From: an uncultured Alcaligenaceae bacterium
GTDB taxonomy: Bacteria; Pseudomonadota; Gammaproteobacteria; Burkholderiales; Burkholderiaceae_B
Assembly: GCA_937897265.1 (NCBI GenBank)
Contig: CALCPT010000726.1
Span: 1-5,960, forward strand
Direction of reading: 5' to 3'
DNA length: 5,960 nt
The notes beneath the pieces are model-generated. The model was given only the letters and a program-made list of their open reading frames with translations, did not search any database and was not told the DNA's origin. Every line of letters starts with the position of its first letter. Position 1 is the stretch's first letter. Made by a program: the position numbers and the translations under genes. Shown here piece after piece: positions 1-5,960 of the stretch.

Positions 1-3000
1 CGATTGCACATATTTCAGCAAACTGGGCCGGGCTCAGTCCAACGCTTGCTGTTCGCGATCTCGCCGTCAATGATGTCAATGGCGATGTGTTGTTGCAGGT
101 GCCTGAGGCGTCTGCTGTGGTCTCGTGGCGCAGCCTACTCGATCTCGAACTGCGCATGAATCGCTTAGAGATTAGTGGGATCGATCTGGCCGCAACGCGT
201 CATGACGATGGCACTTTGTCCGTCGCAGGCCAGCGCGTTGAGCCCCATTCAAGCGAACAACTCAAACTCGATCGTGACACCTTAGCGGTACGTTGGCTGT
301 TGGATCAAGGTGAGATCGTGATCCGTCAGGCGAGTTTTCGCTGGCACGATCAGCTACGGCAGGCACCGGTATTGAATTTGTCTCAGATCGACGTGAGCCT
401 GAGTAATAGTTTGTTTCGTCACGAATTGCGGCTCATGGCGTCGTTGCCCGAGTCTGTGGGTAAGCGTGTTGAGTTCGTGATGCGAACAGAGAATATCCTG
501 AATCAAATCACGCCCGGGTCTACGCGCGAAGCTGAAATTTTCCTCGAGCTTCAGGATGTTCACCTTGCAGGCTTAGCGCCTTGGGTGGATATGCCTGCGG
601 TTTCCGGAAACATCGCTGCGCGTGTCTGGATCGATGTGCATGATGGGCTGTTGGGTCAAACCACACTCGAGCTTTCGGCAAAAAAAATTGCACTGCCCAT
701 GGCGACAGATAGCAGTAGTGCGGCGTCTGCTCAAACGGCGCAGATCAGGCTGACGGGCTGGCTTGCTGATTTGTTACCCGACGGGCATTGGCCGTTGTTG
801 GCACGCAGTGCGGGTCGACAAGGTCTTACGCTCAGCGCAACTACCACCGAACTCAAGATCGAGAGTCCACTGTTTGAGCCCTCACGACTTGAGCTTGGCG
901 ATGTCACGGCGCGTGCGAAGGTATTCAAAAATGCCGCTGGGCTGTTGGCGATTGATTCGGCGCAGCTTGATCTGAAATCCAGCGAGCTCGCGGCACAGTT
1001 GCAGGGGTCGTGGGTGGCAGCGGGGGCGACTGGCGCTGGGCAATTGGCGATGACCGGAGTGATCACAAAGGCACCTGCTAACAAGCTTCATCAATTTGTC
1101 ACCACACTTGCGCCGAGCGAGGCGCGTCAATTTTTGCGTTCAGCTATCACCCAGGGGCAATTAATTCAGACGGCCGTGACGTTAAAGGGTGACCTTGAGC
1201 ATTTTCCCTTCAATGAACCCGGCGTGTCCGGCGCCTTCCGACTTGAGGGGCAATTTACTGGGCTGAACGTGGATTACGATCCCAGCCGCCCCGGGCAACC
1301 GAATTGGCCTCAGGTGGCCCAGGCGCAGGGCAAAGTCGTCTTCGATAAGTTGTCTCTTGGCATCGATGCATCAAGCGCCGTGTTACTCGGCACGAACGGT
1401 GAGCAGGTCAATGTGAGTCGGCTGGCGCTTAAGGTGCCTGACTTTGGGTCGCGCCCTGAGCTCTCGTTTGACGCCGTGCTAAATGGCCAAGGCAAAGACT
1501 ACCTCTCTGTATTGCGGCAGGCACCGTTGCCTAGTGCGTTCAAACCAACGCTAGAACGCCTTGAAGTCTCTGGGCCGTTAGCTGTGCCTCTGTCCCTCAG
1601 CATGAAGCTTGATACCGATCAGCCCCCGCAGGTCAAAGGTCAGATCAACTTCGCCGGTAGTACAGTCAGTCTTGGGACAGATCTTCCCGCGCTTGAGAAT
1701 GTTCGCGGGGCTCTTGAGTTTTCAGAGCACTCCGTGCGTACCGACAATTTGAATGCTCAGTTTTTAGGTGGCCAGTCGGTGCTGCGTGGTGCTTGGGGCG
1801 AAGGTGCCCAAAGCCTGCAAGCCGAAGGCGCGATCACGGTAGCTGCGCTGACGGGCTTGGCGGGGACCAAAGCATTATTACCCTTTGCTGGGCAGACCCG
1901 GTACAAGGCACAGTTCGCATCCACCAAAGAACGTGGCTACGAGGCGGTTGTGAGCTCTACTCTTGAAGGCTTGACGGTGAATTTGCCGGCACCGCTAGGC
2001 AAAACGCCCCAAAGTCGCGCGCCGGTGACCCTGCGCTGGGTTGCAACGCCCGTGAAAAACGAGTTTCGCGAAACTCTGACCGTGAGTGTGCCCAATTTGA
2101 TCAATGGTCGCTTCGAGCGGCCCGCTGGTGCTCGGCCTTCACCGTATTTTTCGCGTGCTGCGGTTGGTATGGGAGATCCCTTACCACTCCCGGCTAGCGG
2201 CTTGGCGCTGGATATTAAACTTGGGCGGATTGATTTTGACGATTGGAGCACGCTCTTTGAGCAGATGACGCAAGAGCCTAAACGGACCTCCAAAGTTGAG
2301 TTCAAAGTCTTTCCGAGTTTAGCCACAGCGCGACTGCGTTCACCGCATTTTATTTTGTCTGATCTAACCTTTACAGATCTTGATCTCACCGCAACGCAAG
2401 ACTCCTCTAATCAATGGTCGGCCCGAATTGCCTCGAAAGAAACGGCCGGAAGCGCCACCTGGAAGGCTGCAGCCGGTGCGCTCGACGGGCGTATACAAGC
2501 TAGGTTTTCAAAACTAACTCTTGGCGCTCCCGATGAGGGGCAAACTGAAGCGTTAAAGATCGACGTCATTGACTCCCAACATTGGTCTGATATCCCTGCA
2601 ATTGATCTCACGATTGACGACTTCACATTATTCGGAAGCCATTTAGGAACGTTACGCTTAGTGGGCTCGAATCAGCAACGCACTGAACTTTGGAATATCG
2701 AAAAGCTCGATATTCAAAGTTCGGCTGCCACGGCGACCGCCACAGGGCAATGGCGTTTGAAGGGGCCAACACGTGGCGTCAGGCTCAACGCAGATGTTGT
2801 CATTCATGATCTTGGTCGTTTTTCAGCGCAGATGGGGCATCCTGACCGTGTTAAGGGCGGTAGCGGCACCATTCAAGCACAAGTGGATTGGGTGAATTTC
2901 CCTTGGGTGAATAGCTATCAGGGACTAAACGGTTCTGCCAAAGTTGATCTGAAAAACGGCGTGTTTGAGCATGTGAACTCGCGTAGCGCACGACTCTTAG

Positions 3001-3455
3001 AGCTCTTGTCGCTTCAGTCTCTGCAAAGGATCCTGAGCTTCAACTTCAGGCCCGGTAACGAATTTAAAGATGGTTTTCCCTGGAGTGCCTTGACCGGGGG
3101 CTTTACCTTCACCAAGGGTGTGGTGCACACCAACGACCTGACGATCAACAGTCCGATTGCGAGTATTTTGTTAAAGGGCAATTCGGATTTAGATAAAAAG
3201 CTTTGGGATATGGAGGCCGACGTGCGGCCGCAGTTTGATATGAGCGGCGCGGCGCTCGCAACCGCGTTTGTGGTCAACCCGATTGCAGGTTTAAGTGCTT
3301 TGGCAACGCAATTTTTGCTGCGTAATCCAATTGAAAAGGCGATGACGGTTAAATATGCTGTGACTGGCCCTTGGGATGATCCCAAGCTTGAACCGCGCGG
3401 AGTGCCCGAGCCGGCTTCAGCGCCTAATCGCGCCTCACCGAGCCCGGCAAACTAA
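1..3455 (+). CDS. yhdP: YhdP family AsmA-like envelope protein, C-terminal ~1150 residues (5' end outside window)
   Basis: The frame is open from position 3, before the GTG at 87, and the upstream codons already read like YhdP (an NWAGLSPTLAVRDL stretch), so 87 is not the start and the gene begins before the window. YhdP proteins are very large (about 1270 residues in E. coli), anchored in the inner membrane by one N-terminal helix, and span the periplasm; with TamB and YdbH they are implicated in moving phospholipids to the outer membrane. Seen here: long amphipathic beta-rich repeats with few cysteines, a LKGDLEHFPF motif near 1183-1212 typical of the DUF3971 region, and a C-terminal AsmA-like module from about 2850 containing RLLELLSLQSL (near 2990-3022), a DLTINSP strand, the hydrophobic stretch VVNPIAGLSALATQFLLRNP and a VTGPWDDPKLEP ending, followed by a Pro/Ala/Ser-rich tail. 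The membrane anchor is not visible. The gene converges on rho. Family assignment is strong; the exact role in this organism is inferred. Confidence 0.9.
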   Translation, partial: IAHISANWAGLSPTLAVRDLAVNDVNGDVLLQVPEASAVVSWRSLLDLELRMNRLEISGIDLAATRHDDGTLSVAGQRVEPHSSEQLKLDRDTLAVRWLLDQGEIVIRQASFRWHDQLRQAPVLNLSQIDVSLSNSLFRHELRLMASLPESVGKRVEFVMRTENILNQITPGSTREAEIFLELQDVHLAGLAPWVDMPAVSGNIAARVWIDVHDGLLGQTTLELSAKKIALPMATDSSSAASAQTAQIRLTGWLADLLPDGHWPLLARSAGRQGLTLSATTTELKIESPLFEPSRLELGDVTARAKVFKNAAGLLAIDSAQLDLKSSELAAQLQGSWVAAGATGAGQLAMTGVITKAPANKLHQFVTTLAPSEARQFLRSAITQGQLIQTAVTLKGDLEHFPFNEPGVSGAFRLEGQFTGLNVDYDPSRPGQPNWPQVAQAQGKVVFDKLSLGIDASSAVLLGTNGEQVNVSRLALKVPDFGSRPELSFDAVLNGQGKDYLSVLRQAPLPSAFKPTLERLEVSGPLAVPLSLSMKLDTDQPPQVKGQINFAGSTVSLGTDLPALENVRGALEFSEHSVRTDNLNAQFLGGQSVLRGAWGEGAQSLQAEGAITVAALTGLAGTKALLPFAGQTRYKAQFASTKERGYEAVVSSTLEGLTVNLPAPLGKTPQSRAPVTLRWVATPVKNEFRETLTVSVPNLINGRFERPAGARPSPYFSRAAVGMGDPLPLPASGLALDIKLGRIDFDDWSTLFEQMTQEPKRTSKVEFKVFPSLATARLRSPHFILSDLTFTDLDLTATQDSSNQWSARIASKETAGSATWKAAAGALDGRIQARFSKLTLGAPDEGQTEALKIDVIDSQHWSDIPAIDLTIDDFTLFGSHLGTLRLVGSNQQRTELWNIEKLDIQSSAATATATGQWRLKGPTRGVRLNADVVIHDLGRFSAQMGHPDRVKGGSGTIQAQVDWVNFPWVNSYQGLNGSAKVDLKNGVFEHVNSRSARLLELLSLQSLQRILSFNFRPGNEFKDGFPWSALTGGFTFTKGVVHTNDLTINSPIASILLKGNSDLDKKLWDMEADVRPQFDMSGAALATAFVVNPIAGLSALATQFLLRNPIEKAMTVKYAVTGPWDDPKLEPRGVPEPASAPNRASPSPAN

Positions 3456-3470
3456 AGGCGCCTAGCGCTT
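3455..3470. terminator. Small hairpin shared by the convergent yhdP and rho 3' ends
   Basis: The yhdP and rho stop codons are separated by only six bases. The sequence across them can fold into a short hairpin: AAG plus CGC pairs with GCGCTT around a CTA loop, with one bulged G. In the rho direction it is followed by a weak T-rich stretch (CTTTAGTTT); in the yhdP direction there is no immediate T run. It could act as a weak terminator for rho, but the stem is short and imperfect, so this is tentative. Confidence 0.3.
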
Positions 3471-4718
3471 CATCAACTCAAAAAACTCATTGTTGTTTTT
3501 GGTTGAACGCATTTTGTCCAAGATGAATTCCATCGATTCGACGTCATCCATGTCGTGAATAAATTTACGTAGCACCCACACTTTCTGCAACAGATCTGGC
3601 TTGATCAACAGTTCTTCGCGGCGAGTGCCTGACTTGTTCAAGTTAATTGCAGGGTAGACGCGCTTTTCAGCTAAGCGACGCTCAAGATGAATTTCAGAGT
3701 TACCTGTACCCTTGAACTCTTCGTAAATCACTTCATCCATACGGCTGCCAGTTTCAATCAAGGCTGTACCGATGATGGTGAGTGACCCGCCTTCTTCGAG
3801 ATTACGGGCAGCCCCGAAAAAGCGCTTGGGTCGTTGCAGTGCATTGGCATCAACGCCGCCAGTGAGCACTTTGCCCGACGCCGGCACTACCGTGTTGTAG
3901 GCCCGTGCCAAACGAGTAATCGAATCCAGCAAGATCACCACATCTTTTTTCATCTCGACCAGACGCTTGGCCCGTTCGATGACCATCTCAGCGACCTGGA
4001 CGTGACGAGTCGCAGGCTCGTCAAAGGTCGACGCCACGACTTCTCCGCGCACAGTGCGCTGCATCTCGGTGACTTCTTCAGGACGCTCGTCGATGAGCAT
4101 GACAATCATGACTGCATCAGGAAAATTGTCAGTGATGGCGTGGGCGATGTGTTGCATCATCACCGTTTTGCCCGATTTGGGGCTTGCAACGATTAGGCCG
4201 CGCTGCCCTTTACCGATCGGAGCAAAAATATCAAGAATACGACCGGTCAGATTTTCTTCACTTTTGATATCACGCTCAAGAGGCATGACTTTATCTGGAT
4301 GCAGTGGGGTCAGGTTCTCAAACATGATGCGATGCTTGATCGCCTCAGGAGCAAACCCGTTGACCTTATCGACTTTGACTAAGGCGAAATAGCGCTCACC
4401 GTCTTTAGGGGTGCGAACCTCACCCTCAATTGAATCGCCGGTATACAAATTAAAGCGTCTAATTTGCGAGGGTGAAATATAGATGTCGTCGGTGCTGGCC
4501 AAATAAGAGGTGTCGGGCGAGCGCAAAAAGCCAAACCCATCGGGTAAGACTTCAAGTACGCCATCGCCAAAAATTTGTTCGCCTTGTTTCGCCCGCTTTT
4601 TCATGATGGCAAACATCAGTTCTTGTTTGCGTAAGCGATTGGCGTTTTCGATTTCGAGGCCTGCGGCCATTTCGAGCAGCTGCGAAACGTGCTGCGCCTT
4701 CAGTTCGTTCAGGTGCAT
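3462..4718 (-). CDS. rho: Transcription termination factor Rho
   Basis: Rho is the hexameric RNA-dependent ATPase/helicase that ends transcription at rut-containing sites. The 418-residue protein is nearly the same length as E. coli Rho (419) and can be numbered almost identically. Visible are the N-terminal helical domain, the OB-fold RNA-binding motif DGFGFLR (60-66) with Y80, E108 and Y110 of the primary site, the Walker A motif SPKSGKT (179-185, K181, K184, T185), DERPEE (210-215), Walker B ILLDS ending at D265-S266, the Q-loop [10 protein letters not shown] (279-288), the R-loop around TGSR (323-326) and the arginine finger R366. Y355 replaces the E. coli adenine-stacking Phe, a conservative change; S179 replaces Pro in E. 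coli. No insertion domain is present. The ATG at 4718 gives the conserved MHLNELKA start, but no good Shine-Dalgarno precedes it. trxA lies 126 bases upstream on the same strand, as in many proteobacteria. Confidence 0.98.
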   Translation of the reverse strand: MHLNELKAQHVSQLLEMAAGLEIENANRLRKQELMFAIMKKRAKQGEQIFGDGVLEVLPDGFGFLRSPDTSYLASTDDIYISPSQIRRFNLYTGDSIEGEVRTPKDGERYFALVKVDKVNGFAPEAIKHRIMFENLTPLHPDKVMPLERDIKSEENLTGRILDIFAPIGKGQRGLIVASPKSGKTVMMQHIAHAITDNFPDAVMIVMLIDERPEEVTEMQRTVRGEVVASTFDEPATRHVQVAEMVIERAKRLVEMKKDVVILLDSITRLARAYNTVVPASGKVLTGGVDANALQRPKRFFGAARNLEEGGSLTIIGTALIETGSRMDEVIYEEFKGTGNSEIHLERRLAEKRVYPAINLNKSGTRREELLIKPDLLQKVWVLRKFIHDMDDVESMEFILDKMRSTKNNNEFFELMKR

Positions 4719-4748
4719 TGATGTCAGTGTAAAAAATTACTTCAAAAT

Positions 4749-4768
4749 AGAAGAGGAGGGGAAAGGAA
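4749..4768 (-). promoter_or_regulatory. Pyrimidine-only tract in the rho leader, candidate Rho-binding (rut) site
   Basis: In the rho mRNA sense these 20 bases are all pyrimidine and rich in YC dinucleotides (core CCTTTCCCCTCC). The tract ends 30 bases before the rho start codon. The primary RNA site of Rho prefers YC dimers in unstructured C-rich, G-poor RNA, and E. coli rho is known to be autoregulated by Rho-dependent attenuation in its leader. The composition and position are seen directly; the function as an autoregulatory rut is inferred. Confidence 0.45.
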
Positions 4769-4774
4769 CCGTAT

Positions 4775-4843
4775 TTACAAACGAACAGCCCGCCTTAAGC
4801 GAAGCCAGTGGCGAGCCACGAAGGGGCTCGCGCGTGACGGCAT
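4775..4843 (-). CDS. Possible 22-residue leader peptide between trxA and rho
   Basis: An ATG lies one base after the trxA stop codon (TAA-G-ATG), so ribosomes finishing trxA could reinitiate. The frame reads 22 codons, starting MPSRASPF and ending RRAVRL, with six arginines, and stops at TAA six bases before the all-pyrimidine tract. Translation would run through the 4811-4831 hairpin. E. coli has a leader peptide, rhoL, in the equivalent position; I see no clear sequence similarity to it. An open frame of this length is not rare by chance, and there is no family evidence, so this rests on position and architecture only. Confidence 0.3.
   Translation of the reverse strand: MPSRASPFVARHWLRLRRAVRL
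4811..4831 (-). repeat. Perfect 7-bp GC-rich hairpin in the trxA-rho gap
   Basis: GCGAGCC and GGCTCGC form a perfect 7-bp inverted repeat around a 7-base loop (CCTTCGT on the minus strand). It starts 13 bases after the trxA stop. No T run follows it in the rho direction, so it is not a classical intrinsic terminator. It could protect the 3' end of a processed trxA message, modulate readthrough into rho, or stall ribosomes or RNA polymerase ahead of the rut-like tract. The stem is certain; its role is not. Confidence 0.5.
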
Positions 4844-4844
4844 C

Positions 4845-5171
4845 TTAGATTGCGCTGTCTAACCAAGCGGTTAATTGAGCTTTAGACAAGGCGCCGACTT
4901 TAGTGTCAGCCACTTTGCCATCTTTAAATAACATCAAGGTTGGGATACCGCGAATACCAAAGTTACCCGCGGTCGCTTGATTTTCGTCGACGTTGAGTTT
5001 TGCAACGGTCATCTTGCCAGCATATTGGGCGGCAACTTCTTCAAGCATGGGGGCGATCTGCTTGCAGGGCCCACACCAAGCTGCCCAGTAATCAACCAGC
5101 ACGGGTTGTGAAGATTTGATGACGTCCGCGTCAAAGCTGGCGTCGCTCACGTTTTTGATGTGTTCGCTCAT
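4845..5171 (-). CDS. trxA: Thioredoxin 1
   Basis: This is a cytoplasmic thiol-disulfide oxidoreductase that reduces protein disulfides (for example in ribonucleotide reductase) and is recycled by thioredoxin reductase. The protein is 108 residues, the standard length for TrxA. The active site AWCGPCK lies at 31-37 with C33 and C36; the buried acid is D27, the conserved lysine K58, and the cis-proline P77 is in GIPT. The hydrophobic DYWA strand precedes the active site, and the GxLSKAQL helix closes the fold. The ATG at 5171 was chosen because it gives the family-typical [10 protein letters not shown] start; in-frame ATGs at 5267 and 5321 would add an unconserved 32- or 50-residue leader. The ribosome site is weak (AGAGA about eight bases upstream). 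It is followed by rho on the same strand and is probably cotranscribed with it; parE is divergent. Confidence 0.98.
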   Translation of the reverse strand: MSEHIKNVSDASFDADVIKSSQPVLVDYWAAWCGPCKQIAPMLEEVAAQYAGKMTVAKLNVDENQATAGNFGIRGIPTLMLFKDGKVADTKVGALSKAQLTAWLDSAI

Positions 5172-5198
5172 GGTTTTTCTCTGAGAGTGATCGGTCTG

Positions 5199-5255
5199 GC
5201 AAATTTGGGATATTTTTTTGCTTTTACATTCGGCAATGCCGTTCAGCAAATTTGG
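5199..5255. repeat. Two direct copies of GCAAATTTGG in the trxA leader
   Basis: GCAAATTTGG occurs at 5199-5208 and again at 5246-5255, with start points 47 bases apart. Each copy contains the partial palindrome CAAATTTG. Paired near-palindromes at such spacing can be protein-binding half-sites, but AT-rich decamers also recur by chance. The upstream copy is embedded in the 5242-5260 dyad. Confidence 0.35.
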
Positions 5256-5260
5256 CTGAA
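5231..5260. promoter_or_regulatory. Two abutting dyads in the trxA leader
   Basis: CGGCA-A-TGCCG (5231-5241) is a perfect 11-base palindrome. It is directly followed by TTCAGC-AAATTTG-GCTGAA (5242-5260), a 6-bp inverted repeat with a 7-base loop. On the trxA transcript they could form two consecutive hairpins 60-90 bases before the start codon; as DNA they could be operators. The symmetry is seen; the function is unknown. Confidence 0.35.
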
Positions 5261-5324
5261 ACTGCATGGGATCAACTTTTGCGATCCTTGGTGACTGCGT
5301 CGCCACCTGTCTTATTTGCATTAA

Positions 5325-5333
5325 AGCATAACA
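5325..5333 (-). promoter_or_regulatory. Candidate extended -10 promoter for trxA-rho
   Basis: The minus strand reads TGTTATGCT, which fits the extended -10 form TGnTATAAT (TG at 5333-5332, hexamer TATGCT at 5330-5325, four of six matches including the key first, second and sixth bases). No good -35 hexamer lies 16-18 bases upstream, which is usual for extended -10 promoters. Transcription would start near 5318. Confidence 0.4.
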
Positions 5334-5356
5334 TCATCTGATTTTGCTAGATTTGC

Positions 5357-5393
5357 GTTGTTTTGCACTTAAACAACTGTGCAGAATAACAAC
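5357..5393. repeat. Nested inverted repeats in the trxA-parE spacer
   Basis: Outer arms GTTGTT (5357-5362) and AACAAC (5388-5393) enclose inner arms TGCAC (5364-5368) and GTGCA (5379-5383), with a 10-base AT-rich centre. The arms are short and interrupted, so this may be a weak operator, a weak fold or chance. Confidence 0.25.
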
Positions 5394-5418
5394 TTGCGAC
5401 CAACGCACAGGCTGACAA

Positions 5419-5434
5419 CGTCATTCACATGACG
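5419..5434. repeat. Perfect 6-bp inverted repeat CGTCAT / ATGACG upstream of parE
   Basis: CGTCAT and ATGACG flank the 4-base loop TCAC. It lies about 60 bases upstream of the candidate parE -10 and about 90 bases upstream of the candidate trxA -10, a position fitting a shared operator for divergent promoters. No T run follows on either strand, so it is not an intrinsic terminator. Confidence 0.4.
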
Positions 5435-5495
5435 GTGTGTGCTGAGCCCTTTGCCCCGTTTTTACCTTTGAAACTGCCTGATTCTGCATTTTCCG

Positions 5496-5501
5496 TAAAA
5501 T
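5496..5501 (+). promoter_or_regulatory. Candidate -10 element for parE
   Basis: TAAAAT matches the TATAAT consensus at five of six bases and would start transcription near 5508, leaving a leader of about 24 bases. No convincing -35 sits at normal spacing: the nearest TTGAAA (5468-5473) is 22 bases away, which is too far. Confidence 0.35.
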
Positions 5502-5531
5502 GGCGCATCTTTTATTGCAATTGGGGATCTC

Positions 5532-5783
5532 TTGAGTACTAAGTCTTACAACGAGTCATCGATTCGGGTGCTGAAAGGCCTTGAACCCGTGCGCCAGCGG
5601 CCTGGCATGTACACCCGCACAGAAAACCCTTTGCACATTGTGCAAGAGGTGATTGATAACGCAGCCGATGAAGCGCTTGCCGGTCATGGCAAACATATTC
5701 AGGTCACGCTGAATCTGGATGGCATTACCGGCCTGGCGCGGGACCTGATGTCGCAGCCTCCCGAGACGCTGAGGGCGGCATGA
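5532..5783 (+). CDS. parE: Topoisomerase IV subunit B (ParE), N-terminal ~64 codons only, then foreign sequence in frame
   Basis: ParE is the ATPase subunit of topoisomerase IV, which decatenates daughter chromosomes. Residues 1-64 match the start of betaproteobacterial ParE: RPGMYTRTENP (23-33) and the GHKL/Bergerat N-box QEVIDNAADEAL (38-49) with E39, N43 and D46. The TTG start at 5532 is supported by the family-typical MSTKSYNESSI opening and by GGGGA five bases upstream. After NLDG (61-64) the similarity stops. The next expected elements, a short strand and the DxGxG motif (DDGRGIP or similar), are absent, and 19 unrelated residues (ITGLARDLM... to LRAA) lead to TGA at 5781. A full ParE has well over 600 residues, so as written this product could not bind or hydrolyse ATP. 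Codon use also changes at the break: the fused tail is almost all G or C in third positions. The parE identity is firm; the fused product is probably not a real protein. Confidence 0.85.
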   Translation: MSTKSYNESSIRVLKGLEPVRQRPGMYTRTENPLHIVQEVIDNAADEALAGHGKHIQVTLNLDGITGLARDLMSQPPETLRAA

Positions 5784-5960
5784 CCACCGTCACCGTCGTG
5801 GTGCCGCTGAAGATCCGGCAGTGGGGTGGGCGCAAGGCGATCATCTCGCCGGACGGGGTGCCACTGACCCCAGATCAGGTGCACAATGGCTCTATCCCCA
5901 CCCGGGGCGATCCGGCGCTCGGGAAGGCGCTGGCTCGGGCGCACCGGTGGCGGCGGATGA
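5721..5960. other. Foreign or misjoined high-GC segment following the parE fragment
   Basis: From about 5721 to the end, 169 of 240 bases are G or C (70%), against 98 of 189 (52%) in the parE part just before it. The switch coincides with loss of ParE similarity, so the junction lies at about 5721-5727. The segment holds the last 19 codons of one frame, which has very high GC3 and so may be the true 3' end of an unknown gene, and the beginning of a second gene coupled to it by ATGA. I see no inverted terminal repeat or target duplication at the break; only one end is visible. A chimeric contig end is the simplest reading; an inserted mobile element is the alternative. Confidence 0.75.
5780..5960 (+). 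CDS. N-terminal part of a small protein resembling those next to serine recombinases in alphaproteobacterial accessory DNA
   Basis: Sixty codons are visible from the ATG at 5780, and the frame runs off the window. Of these, 52 (87%) end in G or C, typical of genuine coding in a high-GC genome. The start overlaps the preceding stop as ATGA, with GAGGG just upstream, suggesting translational coupling to a gene whose 3' end is the preceding frame. The protein opens MTTVTVVVPLKIRQWGGRK, then SPDG, and near residues 50-60 has ALARAHRWRRM. From memory, this PLKIRxxGGRK ... SPDG ... KALARAxRWRxM pattern is that of small proteins found with serine recombinases in alphaproteobacteria, which continue into a helix-turn-helix-like region. 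No DNA-binding or catalytic residues are visible here, so the function is unassigned. Confidence 0.55.
   Translation, partial: MTTVTVVVPLKIRQWGGRKAIISPDGVPLTPDQVHNGSIPTRGDPALGKALARAHRWRRM

Larger units (their letters stand above)
5172..5531. other. 360-base divergent spacer between trxA and parE
   Basis: There is no convincing gene here. The frame extending upstream of trxA to 5321 is open but unlike any thioredoxin. The spacer is AT-richer than its flanks and contains a candidate trxA extended -10 element, a candidate parE -10 element and at least three separate dyad symmetries, listed individually. If the trxA promoter call is right, trxA has a leader of about 145 bases. Confidence 0.7.

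Noticed and set aside
731..1130. Minus-strand open frames inside yhdP, and similar ones at 1937-2389 and 3014-3385
   Set aside because: They are antisense to a clearly coding frame, show no domain-like patterns and have no ribosome sites that stand out.
87..3455. GTG at 87 as the true start of the yhdP-like gene
   Set aside because: The frame is open to the window edge and the codons before 87 read as YhdP sequence; the protein would also lack its membrane anchor.
3834..4392. Plus-strand open frames opposite rho
   Set aside because: They lie antisense to highly conserved rho codons and their translations look like reverse-complement shadows rich in His, Arg and Ser.
4753..4761. AGGAGG-containing purine run as a plus-strand ribosome site
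   Set aside because: No plausible plus-strand gene follows; it is the complement of the pyrimidine tract in the rho leader.
4811..4831. Hairpin as an intrinsic terminator of trxA
   Set aside because: No T run follows the stem in the transcript direction; the next bases are CACTGGCTTCG.
4845..5321. A longer, 158-residue thioredoxin starting at the ATG at 5321
   Set aside because: The first 50 residues do not resemble thioredoxin, a signal peptide or a membrane anchor; the 108-residue form from 5171 has the standard family length and start, and the candidate promoter puts the transcription start at about the 5321 ATG itself.
5468..5501. TTGAAA with TAAAAT as a complete sigma70 promoter for parE
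   Set aside because: The spacer is 22 bases, too long for a normal promoter; only the -10 element was kept as a candidate.
5699..5944. Minus-strand 81-codon frame across the parE junction
   Set aside because: It crosses the composition break, runs antisense to two better-supported frames and has no recognisable features.

Overview
The window looks like chromosomal DNA of a betaproteobacterium, most likely Burkholderiales, except for its last ~240 bases. The pointers are the Rho N-terminus, the start of a ParE-type topoisomerase, a trxA-rho gene pair and moderate GC (98 of 189 bases, 52%, in the parE stretch). This placement rests on recalled family sequences, not on a search.

Layout: positions 1-3455 (+) hold the C-terminal ~1150 residues of a YhdP-type AsmA-like envelope protein whose start lies before the window. 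Six bases later comes the convergent end of rho (3462-4718, -). Upstream of rho on the same strand is trxA (4845-5171, -), so trxA and rho probably form one transcription unit. The 126-base trxA-rho gap holds a possible 22-codon leader ORF, a strong 7-bp hairpin and a 20-nt all-pyrimidine tract (mRNA sense), an arrangement suited to Rho-dependent autogenous attenuation. A 360-base divergent spacer with several dyads and candidate promoters separates trxA from parE (+, TTG start at 5532).

The parE reading frame is convincing for only about 64 codons. At about 5721-5727 it changes abruptly into unrelated DNA of 70% GC (169 of 240 bases). That DNA continues the frame for 19 codons to a TGA at 5781, which overlaps by four bases (ATGA) the start of a second ORF running off the window. 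The second ORF has 87% GC3 and resembles small proteins encoded beside serine recombinases in alphaproteobacterial accessory DNA. Because parE is normally essential and the break lies before its ATP-binding DxGxG motif, a chimeric contig end is the leading explanation; a mobile-element insertion or a partial parE copy is the alternative.

The intact genes are core functions: lipid trafficking to the outer membrane (yhdP), transcription termination (rho), thiol redox (trxA) and chromosome decatenation (parE). I see no CRISPR array, tRNA, rRNA or complete mobile element. The two points worth following up are the rho leader and the parE junction.
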